The notes: generated by a model from the sequence alone, not told the origin. Shown: positions 33,694 to 43,201, counted from the first letter of the stretch. The stretch: DNA of 64,000 nt from Streptomyces sp. NBC_00285 (GCF_036174265.1 NZ_CP108055.1:3348001-3412000), one strand, 5' to 3'. Numbers and translations are program-made.

Positions 33694-36687
33694 TTGGAGC
33701 TGAGCAGACGTACATTCAGCGCCCTCGCCGGCACCACGGCGCTCGGCTTCGCGCTGAGCGGCAGCGGTGGCGAGACCACCCGGGCGTATGCCTCCCACAG
33801 CGTGCCCACCGGGCCCGCGCCGGGCGCGCCCGCCGCCGACCGGCTGCGGCACAAGGTCGGCTTCGACGAGTACTCGCTGCTGGTCGACGGCCGGCGCCTG
33901 GTGCTGTGGTCGGGTGAGATGCACCCCTTCCGGCTGCCCAGCCCGTCGCTGTGGCGGGACGTCCTGGAGAAGATGCGCGCCCACGGCTTCAACGCCGTGA
34001 GCGTGTACGTCGCCTGGAACTACCACTCCGCAGGCCCCGGCCAGTACGACTTCACGGGCGTCCGCGACCTCGACCTGTTCCTGCGCACGGCCACCGAGAC
34101 CGGCCTGTACGTGATCCTGCGCCCGGGCCCCTACATCAACGCGGAGGTCGACGGCGGCGGCTTCCCGGGCTGGCTGACGGCCACCGCGGGCCGGGCCCGC
34201 ACCTCCGACCCGACCTATCTGTCGTACGTCGACGAGTGGCTGGGCGAGGTCAACGCCATCGCGTCCCGGCACCTGTTCACCAAGGGCACGGGCACGGTCC
34301 TGCTCTACCAGATCGAGAACGAGTACGACGCCTTCGTCGACGAGCCCCTCGGCCGTGACTACATGTCCCACCTGTACAAGAAGGTGCGCGCCGACGGGAT
34401 CGACGTACCGCTGTTCCACAACGACAAGGGCAGGAACGGCTACTGGACGCCCGGCACCTTCAACACCGAGGGCCAGGAGCACGGTTGGCTGTACGGCTTC
34501 GACGGCTATCCGAACCCGGCCGAAGTGCCGCCGGACTGGGGGTACTTCGGCGAGGGCGGGCTCAAGGGCGGGGCCACGGCCAGCCCCAGGACGCCCGGGT
34601 TCGTCCCGGAGTTCGGCGGCGGCTGGTTCGACCCGTGGGGCGGGGCCACCTTCGACGGCAAGGGATACGCCGAGGCGCGGCGGACCCGGGACGCGGCCTA
34701 CGAGCGGCGCTTCCAGCTCACCAACCTCGCCAACGGCATCACCGTGCACAACGTCTACATGACCTTCGGCGGCACCTCGTGGGGCTGGCTGCCCGCACCG
34801 GCCGTCTACACGTCGTACGACTACGGGGCGGCCATCGACGAGGCGCGCAGGCAGACCCCGAAGCTCGCCCCGACCCATGAGCTCGGCCATCTGCTGCGGA
34901 CCGTGCCGGACTTCGCCAAGCTCGACCGGGCGGACGCGGTCCGGGCCGCGGACGAGCGGCTGAAGGTGTACCACCTGACCAACCCGGACACCGGCTCCCA
35001 TGTGTACGTCGTGCGCAACGACACCGACGCGCCGATCACGACCACCATCCCGGACGCCGGGATCGACGTGGCGTTCACCGTCGCCGCCCATGACGCCCGA
35101 CTGCTCACCGCCAACCTGCAGTTGGGCGTGCGCACGCTCAGGTTCGCCACCGCGCAGCCCATGATGTATCTCAAGGTCGGGCGGATGGACGTCGCCGTGT
35201 TCACGGCCCCGTACGGCGAGATGGCGCAGGTCCTGGTGGAGTGCCCGGAGGAGCCGCTGGTCTACCGGGGCGACGCGGAACCCGCGTGGAACTACGACCT
35301 CGGCGTCCTGCGGGTCACCGCGCCGATCGGCGTCGGCGGACTGACCCGGGTGCGCGTCGAGGGCGGCGGCAGCGAGACCCCTCTGCTGCTGGTCTTCGCC
35401 GACGACGCGACCGCGCTCAGGCTGTTCCCGCTGGACACCCCGACCGGGCCGGTGCTGGTGTACGGCCCCTCGCTGGTGCGCGGGGCCACCCTGGACGGCA
35501 TGACCGCCCATCTGACCGGCGACACCGTCGAGGCGACGGGCATGGAGGTGTGGGGGCCGCGCGGCATGGGGCGGATCACCTGGAACGGGCGCCCGCTGCG
35601 CACCTCCATCACCCCCATGGGCAGCCTGCGGGCCGACATGCCGCCCACGCCGGGGCAGCTCCCGGTGCCCGCCGTGGGCGAGGTGCGGCTGCCCGCGCTG
35701 AGCGGCTGGCGGCGCCGTGTCGAGAACTTCGAGGCCGCCCCGGACTACGACGACTCCGGCTGGACGACGGCCGACCGCGCGAGCTCGTACAGCGTCACCC
35801 CGGTCCCGAACGACGGTCCTGTCCTCTTCGCCGACGACTACGGCTTCCACTACGGGGACGTCTGGTACCGGGGGCGATTGACGGGCGCGGACGACCTGGA
35901 GTCGGTGTCCCTGGCGTACAGCACGGGCACGCAGGGGCTGCTGATGGCGTGGCTCGACGGCAGGCCTCTGGGCACGCACCGGATGCCGGTGCCGGACAAC
36001 AGCACGGCGGGGAAGGGGAGTTGGGCGGCGAAGGCGACGTTCGACGTGCCGCCGGCTGCCGGGGAGTCCCCCCGGGTGCTGTCCGTCCTCGTACGGCGGA
36101 TGGCGCACGACATGGACGGCAGGTCCGCCGACTCCCACAAGGTGGCCCGGGGGTTGACGGAGGTCACCTTCAAGGGCGGTGCGCCGAAAGCGAGTTGGCG
36201 CATCCAGGGCGAGTCGACACCCGACCCGGTGCGCGGGCCGCTCAACAACGGCGGGCTGTACGGGGAGCGCAAGGGCTGGCACCTGCCGGGCTTCGCCGAG
36301 GACGGCTGGGAGGCCACGGAGCTGCCCCGCACCGACCGGCGCCAGGGGGTCACCTGGTACCGGACGACGTTCCGGCTCGCCGTCGACGCCGGCATCGACG
36401 CCTCGATCGGCCTCACCCTCGACGACGACCCGAAGCGCGCCTACCGCGTCCAGATCTTCCTCAACGGCTGGAACATGGGCCAGTACGTCAACGACGTGGG
36501 CCCGCAGCACACCTTCGTCCTGCCGAACGGCATCCTGCGCACGCGCGGCACCAACACCCTGGCCCTGGCGGTGCTGTCCGACGGGACGACGGAGTCAGGG
36601 CCGAAGGACGTACGGCTGAAGGCGATGGGGGCCTCGGCCGGAGGAGTGCCGGTGACACCGGTGGACTCCCCCGGCCGCAGGCCCTAA
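33694..36687 (+). CDS. Secreted GH35 beta-galactosidase
   Basis: 997 aa. The Tat leader ELSRRTFSALAGTTALGFALSG directs export of the folded enzyme. The catalytic barrel shows GH35 hallmarks: GPYINAEVDGGGFPGWL, QIENEYDAF (the second Glu of NEY is the acid/base) and FVPEFGGGWFDPWGG (Glu nucleophile). The C-terminal half consists of beta-sandwich domains, including jelly-roll FHYGDVWYRGRL. TTG 33694 has AGGAGG 7 nt upstream. It probably trims beta-1,4-galactan or arabinogalactan side chains; it converges with the GH51 gene, the stops sharing CTAA. Confidence 0.92.
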   Translation: MELSRRTFSALAGTTALGFALSGSGGETTRAYASHSVPTGPAPGAPAADRLRHKVGFDEYSLLVDGRRLVLWSGEMHPFRLPSPSLWRDVLEKMRAHGFNAVSVYVAWNYHSAGPGQYDFTGVRDLDLFLRTATETGLYVILRPGPYINAEVDGGGFPGWLTATAGRARTSDPTYLSYVDEWLGEVNAIASRHLFTKGTGTVLLYQIENEYDAFVDEPLGRDYMSHLYKKVRADGIDVPLFHNDKGRNGYWTPGTFNTEGQEHGWLYGFDGYPNPAEVPPDWGYFGEGGLKGGATASPRTPGFVPEFGGGWFDPWGGATFDGKGYAEARRTRDAAYERRFQLTNLANGITVHNVYMTFGGTSWGWLPAPAVYTSYDYGAAIDEARRQTPKLAPTHELGHLLRTVPDFAKLDRADAVRAADERLKVYHLTNPDTGSHVYVVRNDTDAPITTTIPDAGIDVAFTVAAHDARLLTANLQLGVRTLRFATAQPMMYLKVGRMDVAVFTAPYGEMAQVLVECPEEPLVYRGDAEPAWNYDLGVLRVTAPIGVGGLTRVRVEGGGSETPLLLVFADDATALRLFPLDTPTGPVLVYGPSLVRGATLDGMTAHLTGDTVEATGMEVWGPRGMGRITWNGRPLRTSITPMGSLRADMPPTPGQLPVPAVGEVRLPALSGWRRRVENFEAAPDYDDSGWTTADRASSYSVTPVPNDGPVLFADDYGFHYGDVWYRGRLTGADDLESVSLAYSTGTQGLLMAWLDGRPLGTHRMPVPDNSTAGKGSWAAKATFDVPPAAGESPRVLSVLVRRMAHDMDGRSADSHKVARGLTEVTFKGGAPKASWRIQGESTPDPVRGPLNNGGLYGERKGWHLPGFAEDGWEATELPRTDRRQGVTWYRTTFRLAVDAGIDASIGLTLDDDPKRAYRVQIFLNGWNMGQYVNDVGPQHTFVLPNGILRTRGTNTLALAVLSDGTTESGPKDVRLKAMGASAGGVPVTPVDSPGRRP

Positions 36688-38195
36688 GCCAGCCGGATCA
36701 CGTTCCAGGACAGCGGCTCCAGTACGGCGGTGAGGGTGCCGTCCTGGAGCGCGGTGCCCTCGGCCGGGTGCGGGGCGACCCGCTCGGGGGCGTCGAGGGT
36801 GTTGCGGGCGTCCGGGTCGGCGTCGGCGAGGACGCTGTGCTCGACGACGCTCGTCAGGCCGAGGCCGCTGAGGGCGACTTCGAGCGGCAGGGCCTCGCTC
36901 CGGCTGCGGTTGACCGCGAAGACGGTGACCGAGCCGTCCTCGGCGCGGACCGCCGTGGCGTGCAGGAGGTCCGTCTCGCCGTACTTCTTCGTCTCGTACG
37001 TCGGCGAGTCGGCCCGCACGTCGAGGACCTCGCCGCGGCCGTACCGCGAGGCCTGGGCGAACGGGAAGAACGTCGTCTGACGCCAGGCCGGGCCGCCGGG
37101 CTCGGTCATGATCGGGGCGATCACGTTGACGAGCTGGGCGAGGCAGGCGACGGTGACGCGGTCTGCGTGCCGCAGCAGGGCGATGAGGAGGGAGCCGAAG
37201 AGGACGGCGTCCAGGACGCTGTAGTTGTTCTCCAGGAGACGGGGGGCCTCCGCCCAGTCCCGCGCGCCGGAGTTCTCGATCTCGTGCCACTCGGAGGTGT
37301 ACCAGACGTTCCACTCGTCGAAGGAGAGGTTGATCTTCTTCTTCGACTTCAGCTTCGCGCCGATGTGGTCGGCGGTGGCGACCACGTTCTCGATGAAGGA
37401 CTCCATGTCGACGGCGGAGGCCAGGAAGGAGTCGACGTCACCGTCCTCGGGCTGGTAGTAGGCGTGCAGGGAGATGTGGTCGACGAGGTCGTACGTCTCC
37501 TCCAGGACCGTCGCCTCCCAGGCGGCGAAGGTCGGCATGGACTGGCTGGAGGAGCCGCAGGCGACGAGTTCGACGCCCTGATCGATCTGGCGCATCGCGC
37601 GAGCGGTCTCGGCGGCGGTCCGGCCGTACTCCTGGGCGGTCTTGTGGCCGGTCTGCCAGGGGCCGTCCATCTCGTTGCCCAGGCACCACAGCTTGATGCC
37701 GAAGGGGTCCTTGTCGCCGTGCGCGGCACGGAGGTCGGACAGGGCCGTGCCGGCGGGGTGGTTGGCGTACTCCTGGAGTTCGAGGGCCTCGGCGACGCCC
37801 CGGGTGCCGAGGTTGAGGGCCATCATGGGCTCGGCCTGGGGGCCGATCTTCTTCAGGAAGGCGATGTACTCGGAGAGGCCGAAGCGGTTGGTCTCGGTGG
37901 AGCGCCAGGCGAGATCGAGGCGGCGGGGGCGGTCCTCGGCGGGGCCGACGGAGTCCTCCCACTTGTAGCCCGAGACGAAGTTGCCGCCGGGGTAGCGGAT
38001 GGCGGTGACGCCGAGCTCCCGGACGAGGTCCAGGACGTCGGTGCGAATGCCGTCCTCGTCGGCGGCGGGGTGGCCGGGCTCGAAGATGCCGGTGTAGACG
38101 CAGCGGCCGAGGTGTTCCACGAAGGAGCCGAAGAGGCGGGGGTTGACTTCGCCGATCTTGAAGGCGGGGTCGAGGGTGAAGCGGGCGGTGTGCAT
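36684..38195 (-). CDS. abfA: GH51 alpha-L-arabinofuranosidase
   Basis: 503 aa, intracellular (no signal peptide). It releases L-arabinose from imported arabino-oligosaccharides. GH51 motifs are YPGGNFVSGYKWEDSVGP, the acid/base Glu in WCLGNEMDGPW and the nucleophile Glu in NLSFDEWNVWY. The N-terminal FGSFVEHLGRCVYTGI and C-terminal beta-sandwich (VAVNRSRSEALPLEV-like) complete the family. GAAAGG precedes the ATG and lies in a 12-bp palindrome CCTTTCGAAAGG (38201-38212). It is 105 bp after the second GH43 gene in the same direction, with a repeat element between. Confidence 0.95.
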   Translation of the reverse strand: MHTARFTLDPAFKIGEVNPRLFGSFVEHLGRCVYTGIFEPGHPAADEDGIRTDVLDLVRELGVTAIRYPGGNFVSGYKWEDSVGPAEDRPRRLDLAWRSTETNRFGLSEYIAFLKKIGPQAEPMMALNLGTRGVAEALELQEYANHPAGTALSDLRAAHGDKDPFGIKLWCLGNEMDGPWQTGHKTAQEYGRTAAETARAMRQIDQGVELVACGSSSQSMPTFAAWEATVLEETYDLVDHISLHAYYQPEDGDVDSFLASAVDMESFIENVVATADHIGAKLKSKKKINLSFDEWNVWYTSEWHEIENSGARDWAEAPRLLENNYSVLDAVLFGSLLIALLRHADRVTVACLAQLVNVIAPIMTEPGGPAWRQTTFFPFAQASRYGRGEVLDVRADSPTYETKKYGETDLLHATAVRAEDGSVTVFAVNRSRSEALPLEVALSGLGLTSVVEHSVLADADPDARNTLDAPERVAPHPAEGTALQDGTLTAVLEPLSWNVIRLA

Positions 38196-38244
38196 GGTCG
38201 CCTTTCGAAAGGGGTGGTTCTGTGTCGCGGGCGGCTGAAGGCTT

Positions 38245-38302
38245 GTGGGGGCTTGTCGCGCACACGCGGCGGAGCCGCATATTGACGCAGCCCCGCGCCC
38301 CT
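38245..38302 (-). repeat. Streptomyces-type palindromic repeat element (copy A)
   Basis: On the minus strand it starts AGGGGCGCGGGGCTGCGTCA, has central GCGGCTCCGCCGC and ends GCCCCCAC. It fills the gap between the GH43 stop codon, with which it overlaps, and the GH51 leader. A related copy lies inside a gene at 59086-59143. It looks like a REP/MITE-like element without a coding capacity. Confidence 0.65.
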
Positions 38303-39269
38303 AGAAGACCTTGGGCCAGCCGTGCTTTGTCCAGCCGAGCCGGTTGAGGCCCAGCTTCGGGGTGCCGTTGTCCTCTGCGTCGTAGTAGTGGTAGGCCAGC
38401 CAGTCCTGGCCCCTTGCCCTGAACACCGACTCGCCTCCCGTGCCGACGTAACGGCCGTGTCCTGCCAGCAGCAGGTCTCCGCCGCCCTCCAGGAGCGGCT
38501 TGCCCGTGCTGTCGGTGTACGGACCGGTCACCGACGTCGACCTGCCCACCCTGATCCTGTACGTCGAGTCCGCTCCCGCACAACAGGTGTCGTAGGACGC
38601 GAAGAGGTAGTAGTGGCGGCCGTGCTTCACGATGTACGGCCCCTCGACCGCGTACGGCGCGTCCGGGCGGGTGGCCAGGTGGTGGACGGTCGTGTCCGGG
38701 CGGGCCGTGCCCGTGAGCGGGTCCAGCTCGACCATACGGATGCCCGTCCAGTACGAGCCGAACGACATCCAGAGCCTGCCGTCCGCCCGGACGAGTGCCG
38801 GGTCGATGGCGTTGAAGGAGTCGGTCGTCCCGGACGTGAAGGCCTTCCCCTTGTCGGTCCAGGTACCAGGAAGCCCGCTCGGGGAGGTCGCCACGCCGAT
38901 CGCGGAGTGGTTGGTGCCCCAGCTCGACACGGCGTAGTACAGCCAGTACCTGCCCGCGCGGTAGGAGATGTCCGGGGCCCAGGGGTCGCCGGTGTTGTTG
39001 TACTCGTACCACCAACTCGGTGGCTCGGCGAAGGCGTTGCCCGCGTCGGTCCAGTGCCTGAGGTCCTTGGACAGCCGGGCACCGATCACGCCGCCGGTCG
39101 AATAGGCCACGTAGCCGCCGGACTTGAGATGGATGACCGTCGGGTCGTGGATGATCTGCTGACCGGTGAGGGGGAGCGGGTCGGGGTAGGCGACGTTGGC
39201 CTGCGCCATCGTGGGCAGCAGGGCGATGAGGGCGGCGGTCAGGAGGGTCGCGAATCTCAGGCGCTTCAA
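38301..39269 (-). CDS. Secreted GH43 arabinanase (second copy)
   Basis: 322 aa. TTG 39269 with AAAGGAAG 5 nt upstream gives MKRLRFATLLTAALIALLPTMAQA, a Sec signal. The GH43 triad is Asp in IIHDPTVIH, Asp in FNAIDPALV and Glu in AVEGPYIVKHG. It shares the block FASYDTCCAG and the ending NGTPKLGLNRLGW with the 20-kb arabinanase. It is the last gene of the sugar ABC operon (11 nt after the permease), linking secreted arabinan breakdown to oligosaccharide import. Confidence 0.92.
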   Translation of the reverse strand: MKRLRFATLLTAALIALLPTMAQANVAYPDPLPLTGQQIIHDPTVIHLKSGGYVAYSTGGVIGARLSKDLRHWTDAGNAFAEPPSWWYEYNNTGDPWAPDISYRAGRYWLYYAVSSWGTNHSAIGVATSPSGLPGTWTDKGKAFTSGTTDSFNAIDPALVRADGRLWMSFGSYWTGIRMVELDPLTGTARPDTTVHHLATRPDAPYAVEGPYIVKHGRHYYLFASYDTCCAGADSTYRIRVGRSTSVTGPYTDSTGKPLLEGGGDLLLAGHGRYVGTGGESVFRARGQDWLAYHYYDAEDNGTPKLGLNRLGWTKHGWPKVF

Positions 39270-39280
39270 CTCGGCTTCCT

Positions 39281-40138
39281 TTACTGTCCGGCCAGACCCG
39301 TGTGGGCCACGCCCGCCACGATCTGACGCTGGAAGAAGACGAACACGATGATCAGCGGGAGGCCCGCCATGAGGCCGCCGGCCATGAGTTGGGCCCACTG
39401 GATGCCGTAGGAGTTCATGACGGTCGCGATACCGTTCGGCATGGTCATCAGGTCGGGGTTGTTGGTCACCATGTAGGGCCACAGGAAGTTGTTCCAGGAG
39501 GCGATGAAGGTGAAGATGCCGACCGCCGCCAGGGAGGGCCGGGAGAGCGGCAGGACGATGGTGAAGAAGACCCGCCAGCGGCCGGCGCCGTCGATGAAGG
39601 CGGCCTCCTCCAGTTCGCGCGGGACGCCCTGGAAGAACTTGTACAGGATGTAGACCATCGCGGCGGGGGCGCACTGGGGAAGGATCATGCCCCAGTAGGT
39701 GTCGACCATCCCCATCTGCTGGACCGTGGTGAACAGGGGGACGCCCAGCACGGCCGGGGAGACCATCAGGCCCGACATGACGAGACCCATGAGCGCGTTC
39801 TTGCCGCGGAACTCGGTGCGGGCGAAGCCGTATCCGGCGAGGGCGCTGACCGTCAGGACGACGGAAGTGACGCAGACCGACACGACCAGGGAGTTGACGA
39901 ACCAGTTGCTGACGTTGCCGGTCTCCCACAGTGCCTGCCACGCCTGGACCGTCCAGACCTGAGGCAGCCAGTGCGGCGGGATCTCGGCGGCCTCCGCCTC
40001 GGACTTCAGCGAGGTGAACAGGGACGCGGCGATCGGCGCCACGAAGACGGCGGAGACGGCGACGCCGATCAGGGTGAGCACGATCTGGCCGGGGGTCCAG
40101 GTACTGCGGGGCTTGAGCCGTATCTCGGTGCCGCTCAT
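39281..40138 (-). CDS. Carbohydrate ABC transporter permease (MalG type, CUT1)
   Basis: 285 aa with six membrane segments. The EAA loop region ELEEAAFIDGAGRWRVFFTIVLPLSRP contacts the ATPase. TM segments include IVLTLIGVAVSAVFVAPIAASLF and VFVFFQRQIVAGVAHTG at the C-terminus. Its ATG overlaps the stop of the other permease gene (ATGA). No ATPase gene is present, as usual for Streptomyces CUT1 systems served by the shared MsiK ATPase. The substrate is probably arabino-oligosaccharide, given the GH43 and GH51 partners. Confidence 0.93.
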   Translation of the reverse strand: MSGTEIRLKPRSTWTPGQIVLTLIGVAVSAVFVAPIAASLFTSLKSEAEAAEIPPHWLPQVWTVQAWQALWETGNVSNWFVNSLVVSVCVTSVVLTVSALAGYGFARTEFRGKNALMGLVMSGLMVSPAVLGVPLFTTVQQMGMVDTYWGMILPQCAPAAMVYILYKFFQGVPRELEEAAFIDGAGRWRVFFTIVLPLSRPSLAAVGIFTFIASWNNFLWPYMVTNNPDLMTMPNGIATVMNSYGIQWAQLMAGGLMAGLPLIIVFVFFQRQIVAGVAHTGLAGQ

Positions 40139-41085
40139 CGGGTGCCCTCCTCACGGTTGCGCAGCAGCCACATCCGCGCCAGGGCGACGAATGCGATGAT
40201 CACGAAGAAGATGATGGACATCGCTGAGGCGTAGCCCACGCGGTAGCTGGTGAAGCCCTGTTCGAGGGTGTACTGGACGAAGGAGCGGGTGCTGAGCTCC
40301 GGTCCGGGACTGAAGTCCATCATCACGACGGCCTGGTCGAACAGTTGCAGTGAGGCCAGAATCTGGAGCGCGATCACCAGGCCGGTGATGTTGCGGAGCA
40401 TCGGCAGCGTGATGTGGACCATGCGGTGCCAGGCGTTGGCGCCGTCCAGCTTCGCGGCCTCGTACAGGTGGCCGGGGATGCCCTGGAGGGCGGCGAGGTA
40501 CAGCAGGAAGCTGAAGCCGACCGTCCACCACAGGGTCTCGATGACGATGGCGGGCATGGCGTACGACTTGTCGGTCAGCCAGGGCGTGTCGAGTCCGAAG
40601 GTCTCGTTGATCAGGCCGATGCCCTGGGTGAACAGCCACTGGAACATGTTGGCGGCGACGGTCGAGGGCAGCAGGAACGGCACGAAGAAGCACAGCCGCC
40701 ACAGCCACTTGGCGTGCTCGATGTGGTGGGCGAGCATCGCCAGCAGGAAGGCGAGGGCCGTGATGCACGGGACGACCATCAGCGTGAACCAGGCGCTGTG
40801 GCCGAGCGCGTCCCACATCGCCTGGTCGTGCAGGGCCTCGCGGTAGTTGTCGAGGCCGACGAAACCCGCGCTGTCGCCGGAGATGTTGGCGTCCGTGAAG
40901 CTGAGGTAGACCCCGCGCAGCAGCGGCCAGATCACGAACAGCGCGAAGAGCGCCAGGAAGGGGGCGACGAACCAACCGCCGTGCTGGAAGCCCTGCTTGC
41001 GGCGGACGGTCGCCGTGGCGGTCACGGTCCTGGCCCGTGCCGGTGCGGCGACGGCTCCGGTCGTCATGTGAGCGCTGGTCGTCAT
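40135..41085 (-). CDS. Carbohydrate ABC transporter permease (MalF type, CUT1)
   Basis: 316 aa, six membrane segments after a charged N-terminus (RRKQGFQHGG). The EAA motif is YEAAKLDGANAWHRMVHITLPML. ATG 41085 has GGGAGGTG upstream and overlaps the binding-protein stop by 4 nt. It pairs with the next permease to form the channel for the oligosaccharide importer. Extension of the frame upstream to 41388 is the shadow of the binding-protein gene. Confidence 0.93.
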   Translation of the reverse strand: MTTSAHMTTGAVAAPARARTVTATATVRRKQGFQHGGWFVAPFLALFALFVIWPLLRGVYLSFTDANISGDSAGFVGLDNYREALHDQAMWDALGHSAWFTLMVVPCITALAFLLAMLAHHIEHAKWLWRLCFFVPFLLPSTVAANMFQWLFTQGIGLINETFGLDTPWLTDKSYAMPAIVIETLWWTVGFSFLLYLAALQGIPGHLYEAAKLDGANAWHRMVHITLPMLRNITGLVIALQILASLQLFDQAVVMMDFSPGPELSTRSFVQYTLEQGFTSYRVGYASAMSIIFFVIIAFVALARMWLLRNREEGTR

Positions 41086-42431
41086 GCGACCGCACCTCCC
41101 TGCGCTGCGGTCCTGCCGTCCATGGGGTTCTTCGAGGCGAGGAGCTTGGTGAGGTGGCTCTTCATCGTCTGTGCGACCTTGTCCGGCTTGGCGGAGCCCA
41201 TGGTGGAGGAGACGACGACCGGGCCGAGGTCCTGGGCGAGGACGCCTGTGGAGCCCGCGAACCACACCTTCGGCTCGGTGGCCTGGTGGTCCATGGCGCT
41301 CGCGTACTCGTTCTGCGGGGTGAGCTTCTTGTACGCGGCGGTGGACAGCGTCGGCGTGTACGCGGGGATGTGGCCGCCGGCCGCCCACTGCAGGGCGTGC
41401 GTGACGACGTAGGCGGCGAGTTCGTGGGCGCCCTCGTTGGTGGCGCCGCCGCGGCCCGCCTGGTGGGGCAGGACGAAGGCGTGCGACTCGGCGTGGGTGG
41501 CCTGTCTGCCGAAGACGGGTGGCAGCGGGGTCGCGCCGTAGTCCAGCTTCGCCCCGGAGAAGACGGGCACGGACCAGTTGCCCTCCCAGGTGAAGGGGGC
41601 GCCGTTGATGAACTGTTCACCGGTGGGGGCGCCGGGGATGACGTATCCGTCGGTGACGTGTTGGCGGAGGAACTCCAGGACCTGGGTGGCCTTGTCGGTG
41701 TCGAAGAGGACCTCGGTGTTGCCGTCGTCGAACCACCTGCCGCCGAGCTGGGTGTAGAAGGCGACGAAGAACCACCACTGGAAGTTCTGGTCGTTGGTCC
41801 ACAGGCCGATCGTCTGGAGCCCCTTCTTCTGGACGGCCCTGGCCTTCTTGAGGACGTCGAACCACTCGTCGGTGGAGGTGACCGGGATCATCCGGCCGTC
41901 GTCGCCGAGGAGGTCCGCCTTCTTCAGCACGTCCTTGCGGTAGAAGCAGAGCTGGACGTGGATGTCGAGCGGGAGCGCGTAGAGCTTGCCGTCGATGACG
42001 CCGCGCTTCCACAGGGCCGGGTTGTAGTCCTGCTCGCGCACTCCGTACTTGGCGAGCAGGTCGACGTCCCAGGGGTCCAGGAGGCGGCCGGGTGAGAAGC
42101 CGGTGACCCGGCCCATGTGCATGACGCCGAGGTCGGGTGCGCGGTTGCCGGCCGCGGCCATGGCGAGCTTGGTGTAGAAGGGGTTGCCCCACTGGAGGGT
42201 GGAGTCCTTGACATCGATGTCCGGGTTGGCCTCACGGAAGGCGTCCAGCATCGCGATCATGTTGGAGCCGTCGCCGCCGCTGAAGAGGTTCCAGTAGCGC
42301 ACTCGGGTGTCCGCGCCGGAGGCGAGCGCGTCGGCGCCGGTACCGAGGGCCGCGAAGCCGAAGCTCGCGGCGACGGTCAGACCGCCGGCCGCGGCGAGAA
42401 GGTGTCTGCGATTCAGGTCAGGTCGTCCCAT
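41082..42431 (-). CDS. Extracellular sugar-binding protein (CUT1), Tat-type leader
   Basis: 449 aa. The leader NRRHLLAAAGGLTVAASFG carries a twin Arg and a hydrophobic run. There is no lipobox Cys, so it is secreted or anchored by its leader rather than a lipoprotein. The mature part has the family-1 solute-binding fold (VRYWNLFSGGDGSNMIAMLDAFREANPDI). First gene of an operon binding protein-permease-permease-GH43-(repeat)-GH51. A strong promoter with a LacI-like operator and a downstream IclR-like box precedes it. Confidence 0.92.
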   Translation of the reverse strand: MGRPDLNRRHLLAAAGGLTVAASFGFAALGTGADALASGADTRVRYWNLFSGGDGSNMIAMLDAFREANPDIDVKDSTLQWGNPFYTKLAMAAAGNRAPDLGVMHMGRVTGFSPGRLLDPWDVDLLAKYGVREQDYNPALWKRGVIDGKLYALPLDIHVQLCFYRKDVLKKADLLGDDGRMIPVTSTDEWFDVLKKARAVQKKGLQTIGLWTNDQNFQWWFFVAFYTQLGGRWFDDGNTEVLFDTDKATQVLEFLRQHVTDGYVIPGAPTGEQFINGAPFTWEGNWSVPVFSGAKLDYGATPLPPVFGRQATHAESHAFVLPHQAGRGGATNEGAHELAAYVVTHALQWAAGGHIPAYTPTLSTAAYKKLTPQNEYASAMDHQATEPKVWFAGSTGVLAQDLGPVVVSSTMGSAKPDKVAQTMKSHLTKLLASKNPMDGRTAAQGGAVA

Positions 42432-42446
42432 TCCCTGCCCTATCTG

Positions 42447-42511
42447 TTCGAGATATCGAATTGCGCCCGTAACTTCGAACGGACGCTAAGCAGGAAGCGC
42501 TTTCTAGTCAA
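42447..42511 (-). promoter_or_regulatory. Arabino-oligosaccharide operon promoter, LacI-type operator and IclR-like box
   Basis: -35 TTGACT (42506-42511) and -10 TAGCGT (42483-42488), spacer 17. Inside the spacer lies GGAAGCGCTTTC (42493-42504), a LacI-family-like palindrome. TTCGAGATATCGAA (42447-42460) begins 22 nt beyond the -10, in the same place as the boxes before the arabinanase and iclR genes. Dual control is implied. Confidence 0.65.
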
Positions 42512-42610
42512 TGGGGCCCACAGCAAAATCGGATCGCATGACGGGGACAGTTCAGGGCGCGTACTCTCGAACGGCCCGTCCTACGGCGGCGGGAGAGCTC
42601 AGGGGGTGGG

Positions 42611-43201
42611 ATGGACATCGCGGGCGCGCGCAGAAGTGCGGCCCGGATCGCCTCGGCGCTACGGCGCACCCGTGCGACCTCGGCCATGCGCGATCTGGTC
42701 ACCCACCTCACCACCGCGATCCGTGCGAGACCCCGTCCCCCGGCCGGCGTGCCGGAGCTGTGCCGGGCCCTGTGCCAGGAGATGAGCGCCCGCCGCGGAG
42801 GGCGGCCCGTCGAGCTGCGCTTCGAGCGGATCCCCGACGAGATCGCGGTCACCGGACTGTGGGTGGAGTTCCAGGACTTCGACCTCGTCATCGTGGAGGA
42901 ACGAGCCGAAGAGATGCAGCAACTGGTCATATTGGGCCATGAGTTGTGGCATCTGCACGCCAGGCACGCCCACCATCACACGGCCGCGGCCCACGCGCTC
43001 GCCGGCCGGCCCGGCTGGGACTCCGTCGCCCTGACCGTGGCCGCCCGCAACGGCTCCCGCGAGGCGGACGAGGCCGAGGCCGACGACTTCGGTCACCGGC
43101 TGGCGGCGGCGTTCCGGCTGTCGGTACCCTCGCCGGGCTCCGCGGTGCGGCCCGACACCGTCCAGAGATCCCTCGGCTACCGCGGAGGCCGAGCCCGGTG
43201 A
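42611..43201 (+). CDS. ImmA/IrrE-like HExxH metallopeptidase family protein
   Basis: 196 aa. The zinc-site motif LGHELWHLHARH and the downstream EADEAEADDFGHRLA (third ligand Glu and helix) are typical of the ImmA/IrrE family, which cleaves repressors or acts as a toxin-like component in Streptomyces. The N-terminus is basic and helical. It is coupled to the next gene by a GTGA overlap. In many similar loci an XRE regulator (the likely target) precedes it; none is found here. Confidence 0.8.
   Translation: MDIAGARRSAARIASALRRTRATSAMRDLVTHLTTAIRARPRPPAGVPELCRALCQEMSARRGGRPVELRFERIPDEIAVTGLWVEFQDFDLVIVEERAEEMQQLVILGHELWHLHARHAHHHTAAAHALAGRPGWDSVALTVAARNGSREADEAEADDFGHRLAAAFRLSVPSPGSAVRPDTVQRSLGYRGGRAR

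Noticed and set aside
33556..36510. 984-codon minus-strand open frame opposite the GH35 gene
   Set aside because: Shadow frame of the beta-galactosidase, without ribosome site or homology.
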